Positions 15,531 through 24,658 of a DNA stretch of 64,000 nucleotides are shown piece after piece. The position numbers were made by a program, and so were the translations under genes. The DNA lies in assembly GCA_937915545.1 (NCBI GenBank), contig CALGIJ010000004.1, positions 186,001 to 250,000 on the forward strand. Reading direction: 5' to 3'. The notes under the pieces were generated by a model. That model was not told where the DNA came from. It was given only the letters and a program-made list of their open reading frames with translations, and searched no databases. The stretch comes from an uncultured Desulfobacterales bacterium. GTDB lineage: Bacteria; Desulfobacterota; Desulfobulbia; Desulfobulbales; Desulfocapsaceae. How positions within the stretch are numbered: position 1 is the stretch's first letter; every line of letters starts with the position of its first letter.

Positions 15531-17794
15531 CGCCGCCCCCCTTCCTCCACCCGGCCCTTCTCTTCGGTCGCTTCAAGGCGCTCGATGGCCTCGCGGGCGA
15601 GCTGCAGCAACGAGGCGCCGCGCTTTCCTTTATCGCTCACCTCCCCGGCCACCGCCGCCGAGCCGGAGGCGATGACCAGGCGATACATCTCCACTGCCTG
15701 GCGTGGCTTGCCCTCTTTCTCGAGAATCGCCCCCATGTTCATCAGGGCAAAGGAGTTTCCTGGCTCGACGCCGAGGACGGCGGTGAAGTGTTCCCTGGCC
15801 CTGGCGAGATCTCCCGCCTGCAGTCTCTCGTAGCCGTCGGCGAGGTGCCGCTGCAGCTGTTCCCCCTGGCTGGCGGCCGGGGCCTCTTCCGTACCCCTGG
15901 CAAGCATCGCCTGGCGCTCGGCGGTCACCGTCGCCAGCTCGGCGGGGTTGCGGACGATGCGCGGGGTGATGAAGATGAACATATTGGTCTTGGCGCTGCT
16001 GCTGCTCTTCGTCTTGAACAGCCAGCCAAGGCCGGGGATGTCGCCGAGCACGGGGATCTTCCACTCGTTCTCGGAGGAGTCATGGCCGATGATACCGCCG
16101 ATGACCACGGTATCGCTGTCGTTGAGCACCACCGTCGTCGAGGCGGTGCGTTTATAAGTGGTTGGGGTGTCGGCGCTGTTTTCCTTGATGCGTACCACCT
16201 CGGTGGCCACCTCGAGGCGCAGGCTGCCGCCCTGGTTGATATGGGGGACGATGGACAGCCTCGTTGCCACGTCCTTGTACTCATATTGGGTGTAGTCCTG
16301 CTCGCTGGCCGAGGTGTTGCGGCTGGTGATATAGGGCACGTTCTCGCCCACCGAGATCTCGGCCTTCTTGTTGTCGGTGGTGAGGATCTGCGGGGTGGAG
16401 ATGATATTGATGTCGGTGTCGGACTTGTAGGCACGGAGAATCGCGGCGATATTGGGGAAGTTGACGCTGCCGATGCGGATGCCCTGCTTGAGCACGCCGA
16501 GGGCGAGGCCGGCGGGCAGGGTCGGCGACTCGCTGCTCAGGGCGGCGACCTGGTCGTAGGCGGTGCCGGCAAAGCCGCCGACCACTGCCCCTTCACCGCC
16601 GGAGAAGGTCCCGCCGACCAGCCACTGCACGCCGACGTCGAAGCTTTTGTCAGTGTCGACTTCGAGGATGAGCGCCTCGAGATAGACCATGCGCCGCGGG
16701 ATGTCGAGCTTTTTGATAACCTCTTCGAGCATGGCGTAGTCGTCGCGGTCGGCGGTGATGACCAGCGAGTTGGTCTCTTCATCAGGCTGGATGCGCACCT
16801 TGGCGGAGAGGCCGCGGTCACGGGTCTTGCCAGCCGCCTCGCCGGCGGCACCGCCCTCCTCGGGCAGGCTGCTCAGCACCTTGGCGAGCTCCACGGCGGT
16901 GGCGTTCTGCAGGTAGTAGACGTGGATATTGCCCTCGTTTTTCGCCATCTCTCCGTCGAGGGTGGCGACAAGCTCGCGGATACGGCGCATGTCCCCCGGC
17001 GCGGCAAGGACCACCAGGGCGTTGATACGCTCGTAGGGCACGACGCGGACGACGGCGCCGGCCTCCTCGGGCTTCCTTGCCGCCGCCTCGCGCCCGTATA
17101 TGGCGGCAAACACCTTGCCCATGGCCTCCGCCGAGCCGTTGACGAGGGGGATCACCGCCACCTCCTCGCGGCGCGCCGGGACATCGAGAGCGGCGACGAT
17201 GTCGAGCAGCTTCTTGATATTCGAGCGGGTCTCGGTGAGGATCAGCTTGCCGGAGGGGTCGTGGGCGACGACCACCGAGCTCTGCGCCACCAGCGGGGCG
17301 AGGAGCTTCTTCATCTCCTCGGGGGTGCTGTGCTTCAAGGCCACCAGCTGAGTGACGATGCGGTCGCCGGGGCGGTTCTGGGCGCCATCGCCGAACATCT
17401 CGACGAGCTGCGAGCGCGCCCGCGCCGCCGGCAGGATCTTGGTCACCGGGCCGCTGTCCACAACGGTGTAGCCATAGACCTCGAGGACCGACTCGAAGAC
17501 ACGGTAGGCCTCATCGACCCCGACCTTGGTCGGTGAGACGATGGTGACATTGCCCTGCACCGCCTTGTCGACGACGAAGTTTTTCCCTGTTACCTCGCTG
17601 ATATAGCGGATCAGCAGGTGGATATCGACGTTGTCGAAGTCGATGGCGATGAGGTCCTGTCGGGCCCCATCGCCCTGCACCGCCAGCCCCGCCGCGACAA
17701 GCGGCCGCGGCAACTCCACGGCGGCGGCCGCGGACCACGTCGCCACGGCGCAACACGCCGCCATCCCCACCCATAACACCAGCAGCCTGTTCAT
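15527..17794 (-). CDS. gspD: Type II secretion secretin GspD with TPR-like tail
   Basis: About 755 residues: a signal peptide (LLVLWVGMAACCAVATWSAAAAV), an N0 domain, three N1-N3-type modules, then the secretin core (VPYITSRNTSASEQDYTQYEYKDVATRLSIVP split over two strands, and VVIGGIIGHDSSENEWKIPVLGDIPGLGWLF). The protein makes the outer-membrane gate. After the core, about 100 extra residues contain a TPR-like repeat (GYERLQAGDLARAREHFTAVLGVEPGNSFALMNMGAIL...). That replaces the usual S-domain pilotin tail and may serve localisation. The ATG at 17794 is chosen because the signal peptide begins there; upstream sequence has no secretion features. Confidence 0.95.
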   Translation of the reverse strand: MNRLLVLWVGMAACCAVATWSAAAAVELPRPLVAAGLAVQGDGARQDLIAIDFDNVDIHLLIRYISEVTGKNFVVDKAVQGNVTIVSPTKVGVDEAYRVFESVLEVYGYTVVDSGPVTKILPAARARSQLVEMFGDGAQNRPGDRIVTQLVALKHSTPEEMKKLLAPLVAQSSVVVAHDPSGKLILTETRSNIKKLLDIVAALDVPARREEVAVIPLVNGSAEAMGKVFAAIYGREAAARKPEEAGAVVRVVPYERINALVVLAAPGDMRRIRELVATLDGEMAKNEGNIHVYYLQNATAVELAKVLSSLPEEGGAAGEAAGKTRDRGLSAKVRIQPDEETNSLVITADRDDYAMLEEVIKKLDIPRRMVYLEALILEVDTDKSFDVGVQWLVGGTFSGGEGAVVGGFAGTAYDQVAALSSESPTLPAGLALGVLKQGIRIGSVNFPNIAAILRAYKSDTDINIISTPQILTTDNKKAEISVGENVPYITSRNTSASEQDYTQYEYKDVATRLSIVPHINQGGSLRLEVATEVVRIKENSADTPTTYKRTASTTVVLNDSDTVVIGGIIGHDSSENEWKIPVLGDIPGLGWLFKTKSSSSAKTNMFIFITPRIVRNPAELATVTAERQAMLARGTEEAPAASQGEQLQRHLADGYERLQAGDLARAREHFTAVLGVEPGNSFALMNMGAILEKEGKPRQAVEMYRLVIASGSAAVAGEVSDKGKRGASLLQLAREAIERLEATEEKGRVEEGGRR

Positions 17795-17825
17795 ATCTCT
17801 GTCTCTCTTGCCTTGTTGACCATGA

Positions 17826-18503
17826 TCACTGCTCCGTTTTCGCACCAGCGGCGCGCAGCAGGCGAAAGCTGCGTGCACCTCCGCCTGCTGCGCCACGGTC
17901 CTGGTCGGTTGCCACGGCGGCGTCGTCCTTGTCCGCTCCCGCTGCGCCTGCCTCGGGGCCTGCCTCGGCGGCCACCTTTTGGTCCACGGTACCACCCGCC
18001 ATCTCGCCACCCCTGACGGCAACGCGGTGGCGGGCGGCCTCGCGCAGATCGAAGACCTCGCGCCGCCCGCCGCTGGCCAGGGTCGCACGGCCGCGGCCGA
18101 CCTCCTCGAGCACCGCCCCCGCCACCCGCTCGCCCCTGCGGTAGAGTTGCTGCCGGCCAGTCTTCATATCAAGGAAGATGGCGCGGCCGGGGCCGGGGGT
18201 CTCGTCAACGGTGCCCATCAGCACCAGGTTGGCGAGGGCCGCGGCCCGCTCCCCCTCCGCCCCGGCTGCCTGCCGAGCGGGCTGGGCCGCGGCGAAGAGG
18301 TTGCGGGCGACGATGACCTCGGGGCCGGCCCCCTGGCGCCTCTGTTGCCCGGCTGTCGCGGCGGCGGCCGGGGCCGAAAGCTTCTGCCCGGCGGGAGCGG
18401 CCGTCAGCAGTCGCAGTACGGCGACACGACCGGCTTCGACGGCGACGACGCAGCCGAGGGTAATGAGGACCAGGGGGAGCACGATGGAGAGGCGTTTGTC
18501 CAT
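17826..18503 (-). CDS. gspC: Type II secretion inner-membrane protein GspC
   Basis: 225 residues with an N-terminal membrane anchor (about 6-24) and a homology-region domain around residues 60-155 (VIVARNLFA, LVLMGTVDETPGPGRAIFLDM). That domain contacts the secretin N0 domain. The C-terminal 70 residues are rich in Ala, Gly and Asp and lack a recognisable PDZ domain. It lies between gspN and gspD, 31 nt before the secretin start. The position and the HR pattern make the call secure, although the family is weakly conserved. Confidence 0.85.
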   Translation of the reverse strand: MDKRLSIVLPLVLITLGCVVAVEAGRVAVLRLLTAAPAGQKLSAPAAAATAGQQRRQGAGPEVIVARNLFAAAQPARQAAGAEGERAAALANLVLMGTVDETPGPGRAIFLDMKTGRQQLYRRGERVAGAVLEEVGRGRATLASGGRREVFDLREAARHRVAVRGGEMAGGTVDQKVAAEAGPEAGAAGADKDDAAVATDQDRGAAGGGARSFRLLRAAGAKTEQ

Positions 18504-18510
18504 GGCTTGC

Positions 18511-19401
18511 TCACAGATCGAAGCGAAAAAGAGGAGAGCCGACGCTGCCCGTCACCGTAAAGGGCAGGCCGCCTTCGTGGTCGGCGAGGAGCAGTTCCAG
18601 CCCGTGGCGCTCCTCCGCCGCCATCTTCGCCAGCAGCTTGTCCGCTGGCTGCACCTGGCCGCCAAGCTGCACCTGGCCGCTGAAGATATCGCCACCGTTT
18701 TGCCACCACCCGGAAAAGTCGGCCTTAAGCTCGGCACCACGCAACTGTCCCGAAACGATGTCAAGCCTGCCCCTGGCAAGACGCAGCCCGCAGCTGAGCT
18801 GCCCGACATCGAGCGTGTGCAGGGAGAGCAGCGGCGAGAAGAGCGAGATGCTGCCGTCGCGGAGGCTGATCTCGCCGCGGCCGCTGAGCCCGCTCTCTGA
18901 GGGAGACTTCGCCGGGCCGACGCTCAGTTCGCCCCTGGCGTCGAGACGACCGCTGAGCCGCCGTCCCCCAGGGAAGAACTCGGCGGGGAGGCGGGCGACA
19001 TCGACCCCCTCCAGGCGCAGGTCGCCTCCCGCAAGGCCCGCCCCGGCAACAAAGCGCAACCGCCCCTGCACGGCCCCCCCATAGAGAGCGGCGCTCACCG
19101 CCACCTCACCGGGATAGGCCAGCGAGACCAGGCTGGCCCTGAGATGTTCGGCGAGCAGCCGCACCTCCCGCCCTTCGCCCAGGGTCAGCTCCAGCCCCGT
19201 CGCGCTCACGGTCAGCGGAAAACGGTAGGAGAGCCCGAGGATACGCCAGGAACTGCCCGGCACCAGGGCCGCCAGCCGCCCCTCGCCATAGCGGCGCAGT
19301 TCTTCGCCGGGAAAGCGCAACACGGCCAGCAGGATGAGCAGCGCCACGGCATAGAGCGTATACCCGGACAGGCGAAAAAGTGTGGCTGACATGGTCTTCA
19401 T
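18511..19401 (-). CDS. gspN: Type II secretion protein GspN
   Basis: 296 residues with one N-terminal transmembrane segment (LSGYTLYAVALLILLAVLRF), then a periplasmic beta-rich region (GLELTLGEGREVRLLAEHLRASL...; ISLRDGSISLFSPLLSLHTLDVGQLSCGL) typical of GspN/AsmA-like proteins. GspN is accessory in many type II systems. It overlaps gspM by 4 nt and ends 7 nt before gspC. Confidence 0.85.
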   Translation of the reverse strand: MKTMSATLFRLSGYTLYAVALLILLAVLRFPGEELRRYGEGRLAALVPGSSWRILGLSYRFPLTVSATGLELTLGEGREVRLLAEHLRASLVSLAYPGEVAVSAALYGGAVQGRLRFVAGAGLAGGDLRLEGVDVARLPAEFFPGGRRLSGRLDARGELSVGPAKSPSESGLSGRGEISLRDGSISLFSPLLSLHTLDVGQLSCGLRLARGRLDIVSGQLRGAELKADFSGWWQNGGDIFSGQVQLGGQVQPADKLLAKMAAEERHGLELLLADHEGGLPFTVTGSVGSPLFRFDL

Positions 19402-19994
19402 GGGGCTTTCTCGAAAGTGGCCACCTGCAGGCTGGCGTCGAGCAAGCCGCTGCCGCCGCTTTCCTCGATGACGATGCGGCGGATGAACACGGCATCCCCT
19501 TTAGATTCCACCAGCGTCAGGAAGCGAACCAGCGGCTCGAGGCCGATACGCTCCAGCCTGACCTCGACCTCGACGGCAACTTCACCCTCTCCCTGCTGTT
19601 CCGGCCGCTGCGCCAGCGGCCGGATATAGCCGAGCTGCCGCCTTGCCCCGGCCTGTTCCGCCTGGCGCTCGACAAAGGCGAAGAGCGAGAAGTCGGCATG
19701 GCGGGCGCCGATGGCCCCGCGCACCCGCCCGGCGGCCTGCTGCAGAGCACGGTACTGCCCCTGGAGCTGCACCAGCTGGCTGAGCTCCGCCTGCCGCTGT
19801 TCCACGGCGCGGCTCAGCGCGGCGTGGCTGCGCCACAGGGGCATGACGACCAGTTCAGAGAAGGCGACCACCGCCAGCAGCGCGCCGCCAAGAAGCACCA
19901 GGGCGCGCTCGCGGGGGCTCATCGCCGCGAGTCCCAGCCACTCTCGCCACCCCTGTCGGGTGGTATCCGCAGGCCCCCTGCTCATGGCCATCAC
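19398..19994 (-). CDS. gspM: Type II secretion protein GspM
   Basis: 198 residues: a short cytoplasmic N-terminus, a transmembrane helix (ALVLLGGALLAVVAFSELVVMPLW), a coiled-coil-like stretch (RAVEQRQAELSQLVQLQGQYRAL) and a ferredoxin-like periplasmic domain. GspM pairs with GspL to anchor the GspE ATPase. It overlaps gspL by 4 nt and gspN by 4 nt, supporting tight translational coupling. Confidence 0.85.
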   Translation of the reverse strand: MMAMSRGPADTTRQGWREWLGLAAMSPRERALVLLGGALLAVVAFSELVVMPLWRSHAALSRAVEQRQAELSQLVQLQGQYRALQQAAGRVRGAIGARHADFSLFAFVERQAEQAGARRQLGYIRPLAQRPEQQGEGEVAVEVEVRLERIGLEPLVRFLTLVESKGDAVFIRRIVIEESGGSGLLDASLQVATFEKAP

Positions 19995-21397
19995 CGCGCC
20001 GGAAGAAGTTTCAACTCGAAGCCGACCCGCTGCCCGCGCTCCTGCTGGGTGGCGGCAGCGATGGATACCGCACTAAAGAGCGGCGACCGCTCCAGGGCGG
20101 CGCGTACCGCCTCGACGGTGTTGTAATCTGCGGTGCTGCCCTTGAGCACGTACATCTCCCCCTCGGCGGCAAAGCGCGCCACGCGCACCGGCAGCTGTGC
20201 CGGGATACGCAGGGAGATCTCGGCAAGGACCTCGACCACCGTCGCCCTGCCGGTCGCGCCGTTTCTCGCGCCGGCCCCCTCCAGCTCGCGGATCATCACC
20301 TGCAGCTGGCGTACCGGGTCAACCATGCGGCTGCCGGCCGGCGCCGTCTCGGCGAAGGCGGCGGCGAGGCGCCGCTGCAGGTCGTCGCGCTGTGCGACCA
20401 GCCGGGCATAGTCGTAGCCAAACAGTCCACATGCGACCAGCAAGCCCAGTGCCACGGCGAGCGCCGCCCTGCCACGTTGTCCTGCCGCCCGCAGCAGGGC
20501 GGGCCGTGGCGCGAACTCCCCGCGACAGAACTCGAGCCGCTGACCTTCGCGGGCGGGCCGCGTCGCCATGGCGAACAGCCGTCGCAGCCGCCTTTCGCCA
20601 AGCTCGCCAAGGATCTCGCCCGGTGCCGCCGCTATCGGGCAGGGGCGCGGATGCCACGGGCCGGCGGAGACGGCCACCGGGCAGGGGCCGTTATGAAAGA
20701 GGCTTGCCCCGGAGAGGGCCAGACCGCCACGCGGGTCGGCCAGCACCGTTCGCCGTATCTCATCGAGGAGCTCGACCTCCGCCCCGGCGGCCAGTTCGGC
20801 GCCGGAAAAGAGGGGGCGGATGCCCGCCACCCTGCCCCCATGGGCAAGCAGCAGGTTGAAGCGCCCGGCTTCGCCGTCGAGGAGAAGGAACTCTTCCTCG
20901 CCCCTGGCAAGGAGCGACCGCGCCAGGTCGAAGCCGGCAAGGGTCACCGAGGATGGCCTCCAGCCGACCTCGGCCAATGCCGCGTAAATCTCAGTCAGCA
21001 GAAGCCGTGGCAAGAGCGCCGCCAGCACGGTCACCCCGGAGTTGTCGGCGGCGCCGACCGGGGTGGACTCGACAAGCAGCTCGTCGATGGGCTGCGGCAT
21101 CTGCTCGGCAAGCTCCATGGGCAGCACCATGGCGACCTTTCTCGGTTCGGCGAAGGGCAGCGAGACAGTGCGGAAGGAAAAGTGTTCTGCCCCCAGAGCG
21201 ACCAGGCAGCGCTCGCCAGGGGCCTCGCCAAGCCGCCGGCGCAGCTCGGCCAGGCACTGGCCCAAGGGGCGCCCGTCGCGCGCCACCATCGCCGCGGCAA
21301 GAGGGCGCGGCTGGGTCGCGGCTGACGCGAACAGGGCCGCGGCCACCGTCTCGCCGACTATCTCCACGCACAGCAAGTTTGATTTGCCTCGGGTCAT
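19991..21397 (-). CDS. gspL: Type II secretion protein GspL
   Basis: 468 residues. The N-terminal 300 form the actin/PilM-like cytoplasmic domain (FRTVSLPFAEPRKVAMVLPMEL is typical). A membrane helix near 325 (LAVALGLLVACGLFGYDYARL) follows, then a short coiled coil and a PilN-like periplasmic domain. The cytoplasmic part should bind GspE. It lies directly downstream of gspK with a 4-nt overlap. Confidence 0.87.
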   Translation of the reverse strand: MTRGKSNLLCVEIVGETVAAALFASAATQPRPLAAAMVARDGRPLGQCLAELRRRLGEAPGERCLVALGAEHFSFRTVSLPFAEPRKVAMVLPMELAEQMPQPIDELLVESTPVGAADNSGVTVLAALLPRLLLTEIYAALAEVGWRPSSVTLAGFDLARSLLARGEEEFLLLDGEAGRFNLLLAHGGRVAGIRPLFSGAELAAGAEVELLDEIRRTVLADPRGGLALSGASLFHNGPCPVAVSAGPWHPRPCPIAAAPGEILGELGERRLRRLFAMATRPAREGQRLEFCRGEFAPRPALLRAAGQRGRAALAVALGLLVACGLFGYDYARLVAQRDDLQRRLAAAFAETAPAGSRMVDPVRQLQVMIRELEGAGARNGATGRATVVEVLAEISLRIPAQLPVRVARFAAEGEMYVLKGSTADYNTVEAVRAALERSPLFSAVSIAAATQQERGQRVGFELKLLPAR

Positions 21398-22464
21398 TGC
21401 ACTTTTCGCAGTCGTAGGCGGAGCTCGCCCCCTTCCCGCCGCTGGGCCACCACCGCCACCTCTCTCATGGAGACGCGGTGCCTGGCGGTAGCGGTGACGA
21501 GGAAGTGGTCACTCGCGGTTTTCAGCAGGTCATCATATAGCACAATATCCCCGGGCCAGCCGCCGATATTTTTATACCAGCGGGGTTCGGCGAGCAGGGC
21601 ACGGTGGCGCGGGTCCTGGCGAAAGTCATCGAAACGGGAGAGCAGGCTCTCGTCGAGATCTCTGGCCAGACAGCCTACCAGCAGCCGCGGCGCCGTGTTG
21701 ATGTTGAGCCGCCCATCGTCACCATACACGGTGAGGTAATTGGCCAGTGCTTCGCTTGTGGCGGTGCCGTAGAGCAGGGCGCGGCTCACCCCTCTCACCA
21801 GAAGGAGTTCGTCGAGGTCGGTCAACGGGCCGTTGCGGCAGGCATAAGGCCGCTGCAGGGCCTGATAGTATGAGCTCTCCGCCCCCAGCTGCTCTTCGCG
21901 GTCGTCGGCATCGAGCCAGTCGACCATGGCGTCCACCAGACGACGCGCCTCCCCTTCGCCGGCGACGGCGAAACGCCCGCTGGCGAGCAGCCGCAGCAGT
22001 ACGTCACGGGCCTGCCGCTGCCGCGCCATCACCCCTCCCCGGGAGACGCTGCCGTCACTCTTCGCGGTGGCGACCAGGCTATTGAGCTGCAGACGGCCGG
22101 AGAGGTCGACGATGTGCAGTTTCACCTCGTCCTCGGCGAAGAGCGCCGACAGCTGACCTTCGTCCACCGTGGCCCAGGGGTCGACCAGGGTGTCGACACG
22201 GTCGGTGACGCCTTCCACGGCGAGCATGGCCAGGCCGAGGCGGACCGCTGAATCGGCGGCCACGCCAAGACGCATGTCGTCGCGAAAGACGGTGGCGGCG
22301 ACGCTGTCGGCGGCGGTGCGGCGATGCAGGTAGAGGGTCAGGCTGACCAACACCGCGAGCAGCAGCACAGTCAGCAGCAGGGCCATGCCGCGCTGACCGG
22401 CCAGCGGGGCGGCGAGTGAGCGACCAGCGGTGGCGAGGGCCGAGGGGAGTGTTCTGCCAGCCAT
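21394..22464 (-). CDS. gspK: Type II secretion minor pseudopilin GspK
   Basis: 356 residues, the size expected for the large tip pseudopilin. After a basic N-terminus, GQRG is followed by MALLLTVLLLAVLVSLTLYLH, matching a prepilin cleavage site and hydrophobic helix. Later it has LNINTAPRLLVGCL, the helix-hairpin-helix-like region seen in GspK. It should cap the pseudopilus with GspI and GspJ, whose genes lie just upstream. Confidence 0.9.
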   Translation of the reverse strand: MAGRTLPSALATAGRSLAAPLAGQRGMALLLTVLLLAVLVSLTLYLHRRTAADSVAATVFRDDMRLGVAADSAVRLGLAMLAVEGVTDRVDTLVDPWATVDEGQLSALFAEDEVKLHIVDLSGRLQLNSLVATAKSDGSVSRGGVMARQRQARDVLLRLLASGRFAVAGEGEARRLVDAMVDWLDADDREEQLGAESSYYQALQRPYACRNGPLTDLDELLLVRGVSRALLYGTATSEALANYLTVYGDDGRLNINTAPRLLVGCLARDLDESLLSRFDDFRQDPRHRALLAEPRWYKNIGGWPGDIVLYDDLLKTASDHFLVTATARHRVSMREVAVVAQRREGGELRLRLRKVQ

Positions 22465-22470
22465 GACCCG

Positions 22471-23160
22471 CTACCTCCCTCCCTCGGCGGGCAAGAGGGC
22501 GAGGAGGGTGAAGCGTCGCGGCGTCCCCCCCGCGACAGCGGCGGGGAAGACCAGCTCCGCCCGCACCGCCCGCGGCAGCAGCCCATCGTCCTGGCCATCA
22601 TCCCCGCCCGCACCCTCCGGCCAGGTGCTGGTCATGGTCCCGTCAAGGCGCTGGTAGGAGAAGCGCAGCTCGCGCACCCCCCTGGCGAGAAGGTGCCGAA
22701 CCTCGGCCGCCGGCTGCCCGTCGCCCCCCGGCAGCACCAGCTGCTCGGTGCGGTAGAGGGTCAGAAGGCCCTCGCCCCCCTCGACTTCCCCGCGATAGCC
22801 GACCAGCACCGGGCCGCCGCCGGAAAGGTTGCCCCTATCGACCTCGAGCGGGGCGCGGCAGAGAAAAAGCAGCTCGTCGCGCCGCCCCCCGGCGTAGCTC
22901 GCTTCGACCCCGCCGAGCGAGGCCTCCGGACCAATGACCGCCGCACCGAGCTCATCGGCCAGGCGGGCCAGGATGGTGGCGCCGCGCTCGATGTCGCGGC
23001 TGTCGCCCTCGACGGCGGCAATATTGGCCAGGGTGGCGGTATAGGCGCCATAGCCCATGGCCGCCACCAGGGCGAAGATGGCTATGGCGAGGAGCACCTC
23101 GAGCAGGGTGAACCCCGCCGCCGTGGCCTCCCGGTTGTCGGTTGCGCCCGGGGCCATCAT
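22471..23160 (-). CDS. gspJ: Type II secretion minor pseudopilin GspJ
   Basis: 229 residues with the prepilin motif AAG-FTLLEVLLAIAIFALVAAM near residue 16 and a globular C-terminal domain ending in SYQRLDGTM...VRAELVF. It starts in a 4-nt overlap with gspI and is followed by gspK 6 nt later. Order and size support GspJ rather than another minor pilin. Confidence 0.88.
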   Translation of the reverse strand: MMAPGATDNREATAAGFTLLEVLLAIAIFALVAAMGYGAYTATLANIAAVEGDSRDIERGATILARLADELGAAVIGPEASLGGVEASYAGGRRDELLFLCRAPLEVDRGNLSGGGPVLVGYRGEVEGGEGLLTLYRTEQLVLPGGDGQPAAEVRHLLARGVRELRFSYQRLDGTMTSTWPEGAGGDDGQDDGLLPRAVRAELVFPAAVAGGTPRRFTLLALLPAEGGR

Positions 23161-23576
23161 CGCTTCCCCTCGTAGGAGACGAGCCTATAGGAATAAGGGG
23201 TGCCGCTGCGCGTGACGAGCACTTCAACGCGCTGCACCCGAGCCGAGAGCCCCGGCACTGGTTCCCGGCCAGGGGCGAAGGCCTCGCCGACCTGCAGCCG
23301 CCAGCGAAAATCGGCGCGATCCGGGGCGAAATCCCCTTCGCCGGCCGCTGCCGGGACAAGCCCCGCACGCAACTCGCCCAGCTTGTTGGCGGCGAGCAGC
23401 GGGGCAAGGTAGTCGAAGCTCGTCTGTCCGGCACGGCCGAGGCTGCGCGCCTGGGAACCGAGCACCGCCACCATGGCGATGGCAATGACGGCAACGGCGA
23501 TCATTACCTCGAGCAGGGTGAAGCCGTCCCGGCCGCCCCCTCGCGAAGCGGCAGTGTTGCTCCTTACCCAGTTCAT
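23157..23576 (-). CDS. gspI: Type II secretion minor pseudopilin GspI
   Basis: 139 residues with a type III signal RDG-FTLLEVMIAVAVIAIAMVAV and the short globular domain (FRWRLQVGEAFAP...VQRVEVLV) typical of GspI. It nucleates the tip complex with GspJ and GspK. Overlaps of 4 nt link it to gspH and gspJ. Confidence 0.88.
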   Translation of the reverse strand: MNWVRSNTAASRGGGRDGFTLLEVMIAVAVIAIAMVAVLGSQARSLGRAGQTSFDYLAPLLAANKLGELRAGLVPAAAGEGDFAPDRADFRWRLQVGEAFAPGREPVPGLSARVQRVEVLVTRSGTPYSYRLVSYEGKR

Positions 23577-24151
23577 CCGCTGGCCTCCGGGAGAGTGGCG
23601 GGGGGCCTGCCGCCATTGGCCTTCTCCCCTGCGGGGAGGATCTCCGCCGGGAAGAGGGCGTGCAGGCGCAGACGCAGCACACGGTCGCCCTCCCCCTGCA
23701 GCTCGACCGTCGCCGGCGTCACCACCCCGCGGCGGCTGATACCCAGCCTGACCGGCCCGCCGGTGGCCGAGGGGGTGAGGCCGTCGACTTCGACCGAGAG
23801 GCGCAGCCCCGCCGCCAGGTTAAAGACCGACGGTCGCTGGCGGCCGTCGCCCTGGTCCTCCGCGGTCCCTTCGTGCCAGAGACGCCCGCCGGCCCGGTCG
23901 ATGACCAGCAGCCGCGGCCGCCCGCTGCGCAGGGCTTCGCTCCTCGCCGCGGCGACCAAACCGAGGATGCGCGCAGCCGCCCCGTTCAGGGGGTCGGACA
24001 GCGTGGCCTCGCGCACCATCGGCAGGGCCATGGCCAGCATGATCGCCACCAGGAGGCACACCACCAGCAGCTCCAGCAGGGTGTAGCCACGCCGGTCGCG
24101 GAGGACGCCTTCTCGGCAGAGATGGGTGGAGTGGATCAGTCGATTTGCCAA
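23573..24151 (-). CDS. gspH: Type II secretion minor pseudopilin GspH
   Basis: 192 residues, with RRG-YTLLELLVVCLLVAIMLAM at about residue 21 as the prepilin cleavage site. A GspH-like globular region (ILGLVAAARSEALRSGRPRLLVID) follows. Its start overlaps the end of gspG by 16 nt; no better in-frame ATG exists before the cleavage site. Confidence 0.86.
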   Translation of the reverse strand: MANRLIHSTHLCREGVLRDRRGYTLLELLVVCLLVAIMLAMALPMVREATLSDPLNGAAARILGLVAAARSEALRSGRPRLLVIDRAGGRLWHEGTAEDQGDGRQRPSVFNLAAGLRLSVEVDGLTPSATGGPVRLGISRRGVVTPATVELQGEGDRVLRLRLHALFPAEILPAGEKANGGRPPATLPEASG

Positions 24152-24594
24152 TTGTGGATGTCTCTGGCGGCATCCTCGCCGCCGGGCTCCCCGTCGGCGC
24201 CAAGGGAGCTCAGGTCGAAGTCCCCGTGCACACCTGGGGAAAGGTAGACGTAAGGGGTCCCCCAGGGGTCGACAGGGACAACGCGCTTTTCCAGGTAGCC
24301 GCCGGTCCGCCAGCGCGGGGGAACCTTGCCGCTCGCCGGCGCCTCCACCAGGGCCTGCAGTCCCTGGTCGGTGGAGGGATAGAAGCCATTGTCGAGGCGG
24401 TAGGTCTTGAGGGCGGTCTCCAAAGCCTGGATCTGCAGGACCGCCTTGGTGCGCCGCGCCTCCTCGGGGTGGCCCATGAGCTTCGGGCCGATATAGCTGG
24501 CGAGGATACCGATGATGACCAGCACCACCAGGAGCTCAAGCAGGGTAAAGCCGCCGGTCTGACTGGCCATGGCGGCGTGGGTTGTCTTCCTCAT
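24136..24594 (-). CDS. gspG: Type II secretion major pseudopilin GspG
   Basis: 152 residues with the prepilin site TGG-FTLLELLVVLVIIGILASYI. The GspG core signatures are LDNGFYPSTDQGLQALV and DPWGTPYVYLSPG, followed by a C-terminal aspartate-rich calcium-site region (LGADGEPGGEDAARDI). It is the main subunit of the pseudopilus. The ATG at 24594 has AAGGATG upstream; a longer frame to 24708 lacks pilin features. Confidence 0.95.
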   Translation of the reverse strand: MRKTTHAAMASQTGGFTLLELLVVLVIIGILASYIGPKLMGHPEEARRTKAVLQIQALETALKTYRLDNGFYPSTDQGLQALVEAPASGKVPPRWRTGGYLEKRVVPVDPWGTPYVYLSPGVHGDFDLSSLGADGEPGGEDAARDIHNWQID

Positions 24595-24658
24595 GGGAAC
24601 ATCCTTGTGGGGGAAGATGGGCTCCGGGGCCCTGGCTGAACAACGGCGGCTGCGGTCC

